A stretch of DNA of 49,069 bases from the IMG/VR virus record IMGVR_UViG_3300037520_001247, positions 1 through 49,069 of that record; one strand, written 5' to 3'. Of the stretch, positions 20,986-27,784 are shown in pieces. A program made the position numbers and the translations under genes. This DNA comes from a virus. The notes beneath the pieces are model-generated. The model was not told the origin of the DNA, did no database searches, and was given only the letters and a program-made list of their open reading frames with translations. Numbering within the stretch: position 1 is the stretch's first letter; every line of letters starts with the position of its first letter.

Positions 20986-21024
20986 ATCGTTTATTAGGTT
21001 ATATGGTTTGTTGTTATTTGTCAA
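20986..21024 (-). promoter_or_regulatory. rIIB promoter abutting start codon
   Basis: TTGACA (21019-21024), a 17-bp spacer and TAACCT (20996-21001) lie 10 nt before the rIIB ATG, within the 53-bp rIIA-rIIB gap. Confidence 0.8.
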
Positions 21025-21037
21025 TGGAATTTTTCAA

Positions 21038-23053
21038 TTATTTTTCAAGTGCCTTGGCAAGCACCAGATACTTGTCGCAATCGTAGTGACCGCAATTACG
21101 GATGAAGTCAAACACAATCGCTTCCGCTTCATTAAGAGGGAACTTGACTTTCTTTCCACTCTTGAAGTTTTCCAAGGAATGAGTGATGTCTTTGAGTTTG
21201 ACATACTTTGCTTTCAAAGTCTTGAGCGTGTTGAGCGCGACTTTGATGGAATTGGAATCGTCAAGGTCTTTGAACTTCTTATGACTTGTGATCTTGTCCA
21301 TGTGATAGAACTCGTATTCTTCAAGAGTTTTCAACTCATCGGCATCGAACTCGACTTTGATGTTAGCGTTCCACCACGTTGCAAGATTCTCGCATCCTCC
21401 ACGTTGGAGAACTTTCTTTTCCTCACGCGACGAAACCATGCAGACTTCATCACGCGAGATACCGAAAGCGGCGAGGATGTTTGCCAACTCTCCCTTGGTA
21501 GAAAGAACTCGGATGCCGTTGAGCTTGAGCTTCAATCCCCAACCATCAGTCTCTTTGACAAAGTAGTATTTAGGCAGAGTGTCGGAAGGTTCGATCACTT
21601 CACTCTCCCACTTCTCTTTGTGCATTTCCCCGAAGGTATAGGTAGTAATATCTTCCTTGGCTTTTTGCACAACTGTTCCATTGCTACGCACTTTGCGTTG
21701 AGCAGTAGGAGAAGGCAACGAAGATACCGCTTTGAACATATCGGATGTGAACTTGTTTTTGAGAAGATTGTCATAATCGGTCTGATTGAAAACCATGACA
21801 GTCTTGCCACTGGAAGAAACGTATCCACGAACTCGACGCTCGCCACCACGAACAACGTCATTACGGAACCATTCGATGTCGCTACCGAATTGTGGTTGAG
21901 TGCTGACACTGATCTTGCGACGATGCCAACTACGTTTGCTGAACAACTCCATGTCAGGCGCGAGCTTTTTGAAAAAGCCAGTAGGTTCGGTAATGTCGAT
22001 ACCTTTCCAAGTGATCTTCATTTCATCTTTCTTCACGCCGATACGATTGACGTTGAGGAAGTAGAACTTGTCGATGAAGAACAACGTGGCGCGGATAGCT
22101 TCAAGCAACGTCTCTTTGCTGTCGATCATTTCAGTCACCTTGACAGGCAACTCTTTCTTGACCTTGGCAAGTTTGTCATGAACTGCCTTGATTGTCATAG
22201 GCGTATAGGACAGAGCATCCCTTGCAGGAGTGAAGTCCAACTCACCCATAGCGAACTTCAAGACCAATCCGTTGCGAAGCATTTGCTGATACTCGCCTTC
22301 TTCATCGCGCACTTGATAGGTGTCGATAGGATAGGTCACGCCACCCATGATGGCGAAGGATTGACCATGATAGCGGTCTGCCATCTTCTCAAAGAAAGCC
22401 CAATCGTCCGATTTGAACAACGGAGTTTCCACGCCCCAATCCAACTTGCCGCCACTGATCGTTGGCTTAACGTCGAAGAAGCGGAAGGCTTTTTGCGTAG
22501 CAACAAGGAAGTCTTGGAAGTCTGTGGACTTCACAGGAATTTGAATCTTCACACCATTGGAACCAGAATGATTCTCGGTTGACATGAGTGCGATTGCAGG
22601 AGTGCCTTCCTCGTTGAAGTAAGCATTGTAGATACGACGAACTCCATTGTGAGTAGAAGTCACGGAGAAGTTATCGGTATAGCAGAAAGGAGACTTGCTA
22701 CCCAATCCCAAGCAACCGATCTGACTGTTGCTGTTGGTCTTGGTCGAAGCAAAATAGACAGTGTAAATCTCGTAGATGTCATCATGCGAGATACCCGTCC
22801 CGAAATCTTCAATGGCAAGCCAAGGTTCCAAGGTGTTCGGAAGATGAATGTGGAAGGGTTGGTCGGCTTTGCCAGCAGCAGTCATACTGTCAGCGGCGTT
22901 GCAACCCAACTCACGCACGATGGCGAGAGGTTTGTCGGAGTAGAGGTCAGAGAGGATTTGAAATGCCTTCTGACTTGTTTTCATACGGAATTGCGCCTCG
23001 TTGGACACGTTTCCGATACGTTCGATGGTGTTGGTGGTGGTGCTTAGTTTCAT
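21038..23053 (-). CDS. rIIA: RIIA lysis inhibitor, GHKL ATPase fold
   Basis: This 671-residue protein (T4 RIIA is 725) has a GHKL ATP-binding domain at the N-terminus: IVRELGCNAADS at 45-56 (N box), DFGTGISHDD at 83-92 (G1) and IGCLGLGSKSPF at 112-123 (G2). The remaining 500 residues are typical of phage RIIA and end in a Lys-rich helical region. Together with the adjacent rIIB gene this firmly supports a T4-type phage. All ATP-site motifs look intact. Confidence 0.9.
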   Translation of the reverse strand: MKLSTTTNTIERIGNVSNEAQFRMKTSQKAFQILSDLYSDKPLAIVRELGCNAADSMTAAGKADQPFHIHLPNTLEPWLAIEDFGTGISHDDIYEIYTVYFASTKTNSNSQIGCLGLGSKSPFCYTDNFSVTSTHNGVRRIYNAYFNEEGTPAIALMSTENHSGSNGVKIQIPVKSTDFQDFLVATQKAFRFFDVKPTISGGKLDWGVETPLFKSDDWAFFEKMADRYHGQSFAIMGGVTYPIDTYQVRDEEGEYQQMLRNGLVLKFAMGELDFTPARDALSYTPMTIKAVHDKLAKVKKELPVKVTEMIDSKETLLEAIRATLFFIDKFYFLNVNRIGVKKDEMKITWKGIDITEPTGFFKKLAPDMELFSKRSWHRRKISVSTQPQFGSDIEWFRNDVVRGGERRVRGYVSSSGKTVMVFNQTDYDNLLKNKFTSDMFKAVSSLPSPTAQRKVRSNGTVVQKAKEDITTYTFGEMHKEKWESEVIEPSDTLPKYYFVKETDGWGLKLKLNGIRVLSTKGELANILAAFGISRDEVCMVSSREEKKVLQRGGCENLATWWNANIKVEFDADELKTLEEYEFYHMDKITSHKKFKDLDDSNSIKVALNTLKTLKAKYVKLKDITHSLENFKSGKKVKFPLNEAEAIVFDFIRNCGHYDCDKYLVLAKALEK

Positions 23054-23091
23054 TGTGGTTTTAGGTTAGTTGGTTGGTGGTTAGTTGTAAA
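23054..23091 (-). promoter_or_regulatory. rIIA promoter abutting start codon
   Basis: TTTACA (23086-23091), a 17-bp spacer and TAACCT (23063-23068) lie 9 nt before the rIIA ATG. The -10 is identical to that of rIIB. Confidence 0.75.
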
Positions 23092-23251
23092 GATAATTTT
23101 GCTTGGAATAAATCTTTGCAATCTTTTCAACAGCGCGAACATAATCAGGATTCAGCAAAGTGTCAAGGATTTTTTTAAATTTTTTTTCAAATTGATGAGG
23201 ATGGTTTTTGTCAGCCTCGATGTAATGGTAGGTGTAGGTTCTTTTGAACAT
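23081..23251 (-). CDS. Hypothetical basic protein, 56 aa
   Basis: The ATG at 23251 (MFKRTYTYHYIEADKNHPHQ) gives a Lys/Tyr-rich helical protein ending KIYSKQNYLYN. Its last codons overlap the rIIA -35. No family is recognised. Confidence 0.55.
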   Translation of the reverse strand: MFKRTYTYHYIEADKNHPHQFEKKFKKILDTLLNPDYVRAVEKIAKIYSKQNYLYN

Positions 23252-23343
23252 GGGGAGAGCATGACAAATTCCCGCGCCCGTGGCAAGAACTTTTTTTGCC
23301 CGTGGGTGCATTCAACAAGAAAATAAGATTCATGTTTTCTTGT
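23252..23343 (-). promoter_or_regulatory. Early promoter cassette with box
   Basis: TTGCCA (23281-23286), an A7 tract, the CCCGTGGG-type linker and the box (23315-23343, arms ACAAGAAAA/TTTTCTTGT) are clear. The -10 is not: CATGCT at 17-bp spacing would lie 6 nt before the ATG at 23251. Confidence 0.55.
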
Positions 23344-23392
23344 AAGGGGTTAACCGGACCACAGGGACCACAAGGCCCACATGGTAAAAACA

Positions 23393-23422
23393 AAAAAGGC
23401 CACCATCTTTCGACAGTGGCCT
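23393..23422 (-). terminator. Intrinsic terminator
   Basis: In the minus sense, AGGCCACTGTCG and GGTGGCCT arms are followed by T6, 20 bp after the lipoprotein-like gene. Confidence 0.8.
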
Positions 23423-23442
23423 TTGTTTGCGCGAGAGGAATT

Positions 23443-23619
23443 CTATGGGATGATGTCGGGAACCAAGGTCAGATCAATTTGTTGTTTAGGATCGTAGCCG
23501 TGTTTCTTCCACCAAGGTTCTTTCGGCGCACAACCAATCAAGTTGAAGATCAGATAGACGAGCAAGACCCAGAACAAGGTTGCCCAGAACAAAGAAAGAA
23601 CGAGGGTGAGCTTCTTCAT
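23443..23619 (-). CDS. Putative small lipoprotein, 58 aa
   Basis: MKKLTLVLSLFWATLFWVLL is a signal-like start with a long hydrophobic core, and LIGC at residues 27-30 fits a lipobox with Cys30 as the lipidated residue. The mature part (APKEPWWKKHGYDPKQQ) would be only 29 residues. It could be an exclusion-type lipoprotein, or simply an inner-membrane protein. It is the last gene before the terminator and overlaps the upstream gene by 4 bp. Confidence 0.6.
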   Translation of the reverse strand: MKKLTLVLSLFWATLFWVLLVYLIFNLIGCAPKEPWWKKHGYDPKQQIDLTLVPDIIP

Positions 23620-23792
23620 TCCGTTTCGCTTCCTTCTATGTTAATCGGAATGTCATCGAGCGACGAAGGAAGATTGTCTTCTTCGTCGTAGTAAGGTTTG
23701 CTGTTGATGCCTGATAGATAGAAAGACTCCATCATGTCACAGTCTTCATCCCAGTTGTTTCGTTGGGGCAGGTGGACTTTGTATTGATGCAT
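23616..23792 (-). CDS. Hypothetical acidic protein, 58 aa
   Basis: I choose the ATG at 23792 (MHQYKVHLPQRNNWDEDCDM), 4 bp after the upstream stop; ATGs at 23816 and 23822 would overlap that gene. The product is acidic (PYYDEEDNLPSSLDDIP). Function unknown. It overlaps the next gene by 4 bp (ATGA). Confidence 0.55.
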   Translation of the reverse strand: MHQYKVHLPQRNNWDEDCDMMESFYLSGINSKPYYDEEDNLPSSLDDIPINIEGSETE

Positions 23793-23796
23793 AAGA

Positions 23797-23964
23797 TTAG
23801 CGGGGTAGAGGTTCATGACCATTCTCGAAACGAGAAAGATCGACGGAGAGAGCATTAAGTTCCTCAAGGTGTGCCTTGTAGAGTTTATGCAACTCGGTGA
23901 TGTAGTTGTCCAACTTGCGACGAAGGCGTTGAGCCTTCCTTTGTTCTTTGTTTAGTTTTTTCAT
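23797..23964 (-). CDS. Hypothetical basic coiled-coil protein, 55 aa
   Basis: The ATG at 23964 (MKKLNKEQRKAQRLRRKLDN) gives a highly basic helix, then an acidic end. An earlier ATG at 23988 overlaps the -10 of an internal promoter, so it is less likely when that promoter is used. Function unknown. Confidence 0.55.
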   Translation of the reverse strand: MKKLNKEQRKAQRLRRKLDNYITELHKLYKAHLEELNALSVDLSRFENGHEPLPR

Positions 23965-23971
23965 ATTGGGT

Positions 23972-24139
23972 TTATTGTTTGTATGCATCAGTAATGTCTG
24001 ACACGGAAATGGTCAAGACTTTTTTTCCGAAGACACAAACGATCCCGTCTTCGAATCGTTGCATCTTGGGAACATTGTAACCATTCTCTTCCTCATCGAG
24101 TTTGAAGAAGATATGACGGACGAGTTCGTTAGTTGTCAT
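23972..24139 (-). CDS. Hypothetical protein, 55 aa
   Basis: The product MTTNELVRHIFFKLDEEENG continues KMQRFEDGIVCVFGKKVLTI. It is compact, with strand-type repeats, and unassigned. It starts 9 bp after the upstream stop. A sigma-70 promoter for the next gene lies in its last 15 codons. Confidence 0.55.
   Translation of the reverse strand: MTTNELVRHIFFKLDEEENGYNVPKMQRFEDGIVCVFGKKVLTISVSDITDAYKQ
23988..24016 (-). promoter_or_regulatory. Internal sigma-70 promoter
   Basis: TTGACC (24011-24016), a 17-bp spacer and TACTGA (23988-23993) lie within the 55-residue gene, preceded by an A7 tract. The leader to the ATG at 23964 would be about 17 nt, longer than at other promoters. Confidence 0.6.
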
Positions 24140-24148
24140 GGTGGTGTT

Positions 24149-24316
24149 TTAGTGGCTGGTGGTTTCGGTGTCAATGGAATTTTTGGCCCATTGAATAAGA
24201 GCCGCTCGGACTTCTTTGCGGCGGATTTCGGTTTCAGGAAACTCATCGATGAGAGTGTCCTTGTTCCAGAGCCAGAGAATCATCTCTTTGGCTTCTTGTG
24301 TGGTTGGTGTTTTCAT
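24149..24316 (-). CDS. Hypothetical protein, 55 aa
   Basis: The product MKTPTTQEAKEMILWLWNKD is helical (EIRRKEVRAALIQWAKNSID). It is the first gene of an operon of five small genes ending at the 23393 terminator. Function unknown. Confidence 0.58.
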   Translation of the reverse strand: MKTPTTQEAKEMILWLWNKDTLIDEFPETEIRRKEVRAALIQWAKNSIDTETTSH

Positions 24317-24409
24317 CGTCACCATTAATATCAGGTGTACATTCAGGGGTCAACAGGTTTTTTCAGGGTGGGCGAAATCGACAAGAAAATAAGATTCATG
24401 TTTTCTTGT
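24317..24409 (-). promoter_or_regulatory. Early promoter cassette with box
   Basis: TTGACC (24348-24353), a 17-bp spacer and TATTAA (24325-24330) lie 8 nt before the ATG at 24316. An A6 tract and the box (24381-24409) lie upstream. Confidence 0.78.
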
Positions 24410-24459
24410 CGTCATCTCTGTCCATCTCTGTAAAAAAACGTTCGTTTGAATGCCCTCCA

Positions 24460-24476
24460 ACAAGAAAATAAGTTTC
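24460..24476. repeat. Half box
   Basis: ACAAGAAAATAAGTTTC lies about 50 bp beyond the full box at 24381, next to the terminator at 24517. Confidence 0.7.
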
Positions 24477-24516
24477 ACGATAACCCTCTATCAAAAAATA
24501 TCCTTGACAAAAAAGA

Positions 24517-24550
24517 AAGGTCCTGCGAGAATTAACTCACAGGACCTTTT
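24517..24550 (-). terminator. Intrinsic terminator
   Basis: In the minus sense, AAAGGTCCTGTGAG and CTCGCAGGACCTTT form a long stem followed by CTTTTTT. Confidence 0.85.
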
Positions 24551-24592
24551 GTGTTTTTTACGACCCCTATGGTCGCCCTGATTCAGCCCAAA

Positions 24593-24814
24593 TTACTTCT
24601 TGCGGCGAACTGCAAAGCGGCCCTTGCGATCACGAACGTTGTGAAAGCGAGGACGGAGACGGAGGATGGAGCCGTTGTTATCGAAGCCCAAGAAAGCATA
24701 TTTCTCAGGGTTGATATATTCGGACAGAACTTCCATCTTGATATCTCTAGGCGTATTACGATTGATCTCACCATCAGTAAAATCAACCAAGTTATAGCGA
24801 ACTTCCTTTGTCAT
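24593..24814 (-). CDS. Hypothetical basic protein, 73 aa
   Basis: The product MTKEVRYNLVDFTDGEINRN ends RPRFHNVRDRKGRFAVRRKK, a basic nucleic-acid-binding type tail. The ATG follows the upstream stop directly, with AGGAGGT 9 nt before it, a strong Shine-Dalgarno. This shows that distal operon genes use ordinary initiation. Confidence 0.68.
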   Translation of the reverse strand: MTKEVRYNLVDFTDGEINRNTPRDIKMEVLSEYINPEKYAFLGFDNNGSILRLRPRFHNVRDRKGRFAVRRKK

Positions 24815-24991
24815 TTATTCTTCACCTCCTTCCTCTTCATCAGAAATCTTTACTCTCTTCATTTTCTTTTGAGTACGAAGAAATTCATCATAAGTTCCAA
24901 GCATTTGCTTTCTTGAATCTTTAGAAAGATGAGGCCAGAAACTATCATCTGCCTTCATACAGTTTTTGTTCCACCAGAATCCACTATTCAT
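24815..24991 (-). CDS. Hypothetical protein, 58 aa
   Basis: The product MNSGFWWNKNCMKADDSFWP ends in an acidic DEEEGGEE tail that also encodes the Shine-Dalgarno of the next gene. It begins 8 nt after a consensus -10. No family is recognised. Confidence 0.6.
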   Translation of the reverse strand: MNSGFWWNKNCMKADDSFWPHLSKDSRKQMLGTYDEFLRTQKKMKRVKISDEEEGGEE

Positions 24992-25027
24992 ATTAATACA
25001 TTATATCACGTTTTGAGGTAACATCAA
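24992..25027 (-). promoter_or_regulatory. Sigma-70 promoter abutting a start codon
   Basis: TTGATG (25022-25027), a 16-bp spacer and consensus TATAAT (25000-25005) lie 8 nt before the ATG at 24991. Confidence 0.72.
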
Positions 25028-25033
25028 GTGTTA

Positions 25034-25062
25034 TTTTTACACCATGTTGCATTAACGCAGAG
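25034..25062. repeat. Iteron-like repeat copy 3
   Basis: ACACCATGTTGCATTAACGC matches the core of the repeats at 12163 and 15469, here as a single unit without the GC palindromes. Confidence 0.55.
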
Positions 25063-25255
25063 TGATCAAAGATTTGAACCTTTCTCCATTATAGGTTACA
25101 GTTACAGTATCCCTTCCGAGCATATCCTCTTCAATGTTCTCGAATTGGACATCATCCATAGGAACCCATTCTCCATGAATGTTCACATGAGGCTTGGGTT
25201 CCCATCCATATTCTTCGTCTGCATATTCACTCATAAATTGAAATCCTTTTTTCAT
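25052..25255 (-). CDS. Hypothetical acidic protein, 67 aa
   Basis: The product MKKGFQFMSEYADEEYGWEP continues DDVQFENIEEDMLGRDTVTV, acidic and beta-rich at the end. The ATG lies one base after the upstream stop (TAATATG). Function unknown. Confidence 0.62.
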   Translation of the reverse strand: MKKGFQFMSEYADEEYGWEPKPHVNIHGEWVPMDDVQFENIEEDMLGRDTVTVTYNGERFKSLITLR

Positions 25256-25256
25256 A

Positions 25257-25634
25257 TTAGTTATTAATCAATTGTGCTGATGGTGTTTGGTTAGGAGTAG
25301 CCACCCTGACAGGTGTTGCCACAGGCACAACAGAAGGCAAGGGCACACTGTTCGTAACATTCATATTCGCCACTTGAGTAGCAACTTGAGTAATTTGTTC
25401 CTCAGTCATTACAGGTGTTGTGTTATGCATGGGTAATACTCTAAAGATAATAAGAAGAACTGTCAAGACTAAAACCCATTTAAAAGGTTTTGTATCCATA
25501 ATCTTAACACTGACAATAGTTGCCATCACCCATGCAAATAGTACAAAGAATACAGGCGGATTATATATCCATCCCTTAAGGCTATTAATGGTATTGATGT
25601 TCTGAGCTAGTACAAAGACAGGTTCTTGGTCCAT
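25257..25634 (-). CDS. Membrane protein, 125 aa
   Basis: The ATG at 25634 (MDQEPVFVLAQNINTINSLK) fits the promoter 7 nt upstream. Two hydrophobic helices lie at about residues 26-44 and 52-68 (VLVLTVLLIIFRVLP), followed by a long Val/Thr/Pro-rich tail (PLPSVVPVATPVRVATPNQT). It is likely an inner-membrane protein with an extended tail. Function unknown. Confidence 0.7.
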   Translation of the reverse strand: MDQEPVFVLAQNINTINSLKGWIYNPPVFFVLFAWVMATIVSVKIMDTKPFKWVLVLTVLLIIFRVLPMHNTTPVMTEEQITQVATQVANMNVTNSVPLPSVVPVATPVRVATPNQTPSAQLINN

Positions 25635-25725
25635 GAAAACAAAGCTACAAGAAAAGATCTTACCTGTCAAAGGATTTTTTCGTACTTTTCGTAACGGTTT
25701 TTTCCAACAAGAAAATATGTTTCAT
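25635..25725 (-). promoter_or_regulatory. Early promoter and half box
   Basis: TTGACA (25665-25670), a 17-bp spacer and TAGCTT (25642-25647) lie 7 nt before the ATG at 25634. The spacer contains TTTTCTTG, part of the box. A half box (ACAAGAAAATATGTTTCAT) is at 25707-25725. Confidence 0.68.
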
Positions 25726-25758
25726 GATTTTCAAATAGAATTTCGGCGTCTTGCGCCG

Positions 25759-25834
25759 ACAAGAAAATAAGATTCATACTTTCTTGTGAATATTTAAAAA
25801 AAACATTGCCAAGTCCCCTAAGACCTGATACATT
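25759..25834 (+). promoter_or_regulatory. Plus-strand early promoter cassette with box
   Basis: The box (25759-25787), an A8 tract, TTGCCA (25806-25811), a 17-bp spacer and TACATT (25829-25834) appear in the usual order but on the plus strand. The -10 ends 7 nt before an ATG at 25842. Confidence 0.65.
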
Positions 25835-25841
25835 CATAAAC

Positions 25842-25946
25842 ATGGGGAAGAAGTATTTCGGGGGATTCAAACAATCGTTTGAAACAATCTTTGGTCAAGA
25901 GATTTCCAAGTTAATTACAACCTATATGAAAACCAATTATCAATAA
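25842..25946 (+). CDS. Small protein, 34 aa
   Basis: The frame MGKKYFGGFKQSFETIFGQE continues ISKLITTYMKTNYQ. It is basic and amphipathic. Alone it would be too short to call, but a complete early promoter cassette points at its ATG, as at 18 other genes. Function unknown. Confidence 0.5.
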   Translation: MGKKYFGGFKQSFETIFGQEISKLITTYMKTNYQ

Positions 25947-26246
25947 CATATTTTCTTGTATTGAGCATTGGCTCTGATTTTTCAAAATTTTTTCCCAAAA
26001 TTTTTCCAAAAATTTCTTGTTGCAACTAAGTGTAATAAGATATTTTTTGTTTTAAGATTAAGATTAATAATAATATAATAAGAATTATATAAGGGAATAT
26101 ATAATATGATATAGAGAAATCTTATTATAATTCATCCTCTAAGAATATTCTTATACAGAGATAAACACAGAAGAGTAATGAAAGGTATCCAAGTATGTCC
26201 ATAGGGGAATAAAAAGAATTGTTGGACGGTAAAATATACTCCTTTC
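25947..26246. other. AT-rich intergenic region, no gene seen
   Basis: About 300 bp of very AT-rich sequence contains stacked short repeats of ATTTTTCC/AAATTTTTTCC type and AATAATATAATAAG-like tracts. There are two isolated box fragments (TATTTTCTTGT near 25950, TTTCTTGTTGCAAC near 26015). I see no open frame or RNA fold that stands out. Confidence 0.5.
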
Positions 26247-26417
26247 TTATTTGGACAATTCTTGGAGTTCTTGTTGTTTAGCTTTTAGTTTAAAGTATAT
26301 ATCAAGAAACTCTCTTTCAACTTCTTTCTTATTACAGAAGAATCTTTTCGACTTGGTTGAAAGTTCTTTAAGTTTATTTTGAAGATGTTTGATATCATCT
26401 TCTATGTGATTTTTCAC
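26247..26417 (-). CDS. Coiled-coil protein, 56 aa
   Basis: The frame starts at GTG 26417 (KNHIEDDIKHLQNKLKELST after the initiator) and is a nearly continuous charged helix with heptads, ending LKAKQQELQELSK. A late promoter GATAAATA ends 5 nt before the GTG, so the mRNA may start at the start codon itself. Function unknown. Confidence 0.5.
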   Translation of the reverse strand: MKNHIEDDIKHLQNKLKELSTKSKRFFCNKKEVEREFLDIYFKLKAKQQELQELSK

Positions 26418-26422
26418 ATATA

Positions 26423-26430
26423 TATTTATC
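26423..26430 (-). promoter_or_regulatory. T4-like late promoter, leaderless
   Basis: GATAAATA in the minus sense lies 5 nt before the GTG at 26417; with T4 spacing the transcript would begin at the G of GTG. Confidence 0.5.
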
Positions 26431-26458
26431 GTTTTGAGGGTATATAATGCAGTAATGC

Positions 26459-26493
26459 TACACCATGTTGTATTTTTACACGATGTTCTATTA
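26459..26493. repeat. Iteron-like repeat copy 4
   Basis: Two diverged units, ACACCATGTTGTATTTTT and ACACGATGTTCTATT, are spaced by 18 bp like the copies at 15481. They lie between the genes at 26417 and 26501. Confidence 0.55.
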
Positions 26494-26500
26494 AAACAAA

Positions 26501-27139
26501 TTAAGCTATTTCTTCTGGATTGATAAAGAAATTCTTTTGAAATTCTTCAAAGAATGTTGTTCCATCTATCTTATTTGTTGTAAAATATTCTTCTATATAG
26601 GTAGCGGTTTCAGATATGAGTCTGTCTCTGGTATATTCGCTTTTGAATTCTGTTTTTTGTATTGTATCGACTAACTTGGAAGCAAGTATAGATTGGTCTT
26701 TTTCTGATTGGATTTCTTTTTCTATGAGTTGAAAGGCTTCATTGAACTTTTGTTCTTCTTCTACTTGTAAGGTTTCGTCTTCAAAGAGAGTTTCGGCTGA
26801 TAGGTGGAGTAGAACATATTCTACGGCCATTGCTGCCAGATCTTCGTTTTCTGGTGTTCCTTTGAATCCATAGATTTTCTTATGGGCTTCTGCATACAGA
26901 GACGTAATCATGTCTCGGAGGTTATAGGGGGTTTCTTCTTTCTTATTAAGTTCGATGAGTTCTGCTGCAAGGGTTTCAAAGAGGTTCTTGAAGCTATCCA
27001 AGGTCAGAAAGCTTTGGAACTTGAGATCCTTTTCAAATGCATCAGGAAAGTCTTGTTTGATTCTATTAATTACAGAATCGATAATCTGTTGTACTTGTTC
27101 GTCAGGAGGAACCTCAATAAGATTGGTTTCGTTATCCAT
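26501..27139 (-). CDS. Hypothetical acidic helical protein, 212 aa
   Basis: The product starts MDNETNLIEVPPDEQVQQII and is strongly acidic and helical throughout (EEEQKFNEAFQLIEKEIQSE). No domain is recognised. Upstream, TTGACT-16-TATAGT lies 13 nt before the ATG and overlaps an AAAAGTCAAA inverted repeat (27172-27209). Confidence 0.7.
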   Translation of the reverse strand: MDNETNLIEVPPDEQVQQIIDSVINRIKQDFPDAFEKDLKFQSFLTLDSFKNLFETLAAELIELNKKEETPYNLRDMITSLYAEAHKKIYGFKGTPENEDLAAMAVEYVLLHLSAETLFEDETLQVEEEQKFNEAFQLIEKEIQSEKDQSILASKLVDTIQKTEFKSEYTRDRLISETATYIEEYFTTNKIDGTTFFEEFQKNFFINPEEIA

Positions 27140-27171
27140 AGTATTTTTTCATACTATACCATTTTTTTATT

Positions 27172-27209
27172 AAAAGTCAAACGCATTGGGTTATTTTGAC
27201 TTTTTTTTC
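27172..27209. terminator. Bidirectional terminator-like hairpin
   Basis: AAAAGTCAAA and TTTTGACTTTT form a 10-bp A/T-flanked stem with a T8 tract on the plus strand and an A-tract mirror. It separates 26501 from the Thr-r ich genes and also carries the -35 of the 26501 gene. Confidence 0.45.
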
Positions 27210-27342
27210 TATTCTACAGAGTAACCTTTAAAAAGATGGATATTTTTTATGGTTTTTTGACCCATTTTTCCCCACTTTTACCCACTTTTTGGGTATTTTT
27301 AGGCACTTTTTTGAGTATAAATAGCCTTGAAAGAGGGCTATT

Positions 27343-27768
27343 TTATCCTTGTCTCCAAACCCAACTAATGCTTCTTCCACGTTTGACGGGTAATAAACGC
27401 CAACGAGGTTTGACTGCCTTGGTAACCGTTGTTGTTGTACTGACTGTTGTGGAGGTACGAGGAACTGGAGGTTGAGCAAATGCATTCTCCAATTGATAGA
27501 GGTTTGCAGGGGCACCGGGCGCCACTGGTGCTGCATTGTTAACGAGCGGAGGAGCCTGTGTAACCGTTGTTGTTGTCGTTGCTGTTGTCACCGCATTGTA
27601 ACCGAAACGATGGCGTAAAGTTGTTGTAAACGAGGTCGTTTCTTTTGTTGTTGTGGTAATGCCCGTTGTGAATTTATTTCCAGAAGTGGTCGTGGTTTTC
27701 GACGGTTTATTGACGGTCATTTTATAACTGTCTCTGGGAGAAAAACGAAAATTAAAAATTGTTGCCAT
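27343..27768 (-). CDS. Thr-rich low-complexity protein A, 141 aa
   Basis: The product starts MATIFNFRFSPRDSYKMTVN and is dominated by Thr tracts (TTTTKETTSFTTTLRHRFGY, TATTTTTVTQAPP). It ends with a basic PRWRLLPVKRGRSISWVWRQ. It is paralogous to the gene at 27785: both share TTLRxRxGYN and PRWRL-PV. The Thr-rich middle could be extended or glycosylated, and the end is a likely anchoring or binding segment. A late promoter GATAAATA lies 6 nt before the ATG. Confidence 0.7.
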   Translation of the reverse strand: MATIFNFRFSPRDSYKMTVNKPSKTTTTSGNKFTTGITTTTKETTSFTTTLRHRFGYNAVTTATTTTTVTQAPPLVNNAAPVAPGAPANLYQLENAFAQPPVPRTSTTVSTTTTVTKAVKPRWRLLPVKRGRSISWVWRQG

Positions 27769-27774
27769 ATAATT

Positions 27775-27782
27775 TATTTATC
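27775..27782 (-). promoter_or_regulatory. T4-like late promoter, near-leaderless
   Basis: GATAAATA in the minus sense lies 6 nt before the ATG at 27768, in the 16-bp gap between the two Thr-rich genes. Confidence 0.55.
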
Positions 27783-27784
27783 CT

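Noticed and set aside
20918-22582. A 554-codon open frame on the plus strand opposite rIIA
   Set aside because: It is the antisense of a strongly conserved GHKL protein; its translation is repetitive (FFKSFQLIG, LTHSEL) with no domain, and no promoter or start context supports it. Long antisense frames arise from biased codon use.
23352-23392. Collagen-like GPQGPQGPHG on the plus strand
   Set aside because: It comes from a short CCACAGGGACCACAAGG repeat next to a terminator and runs into the box upstream; too short and with no start signals.
27315-27322. TATAAATA on the plus strand as a late promoter
   Set aside because: No plus-strand gene follows; it lies beyond the 3' end of the Thr-rich gene, so it is probably chance in AT-rich DNA.
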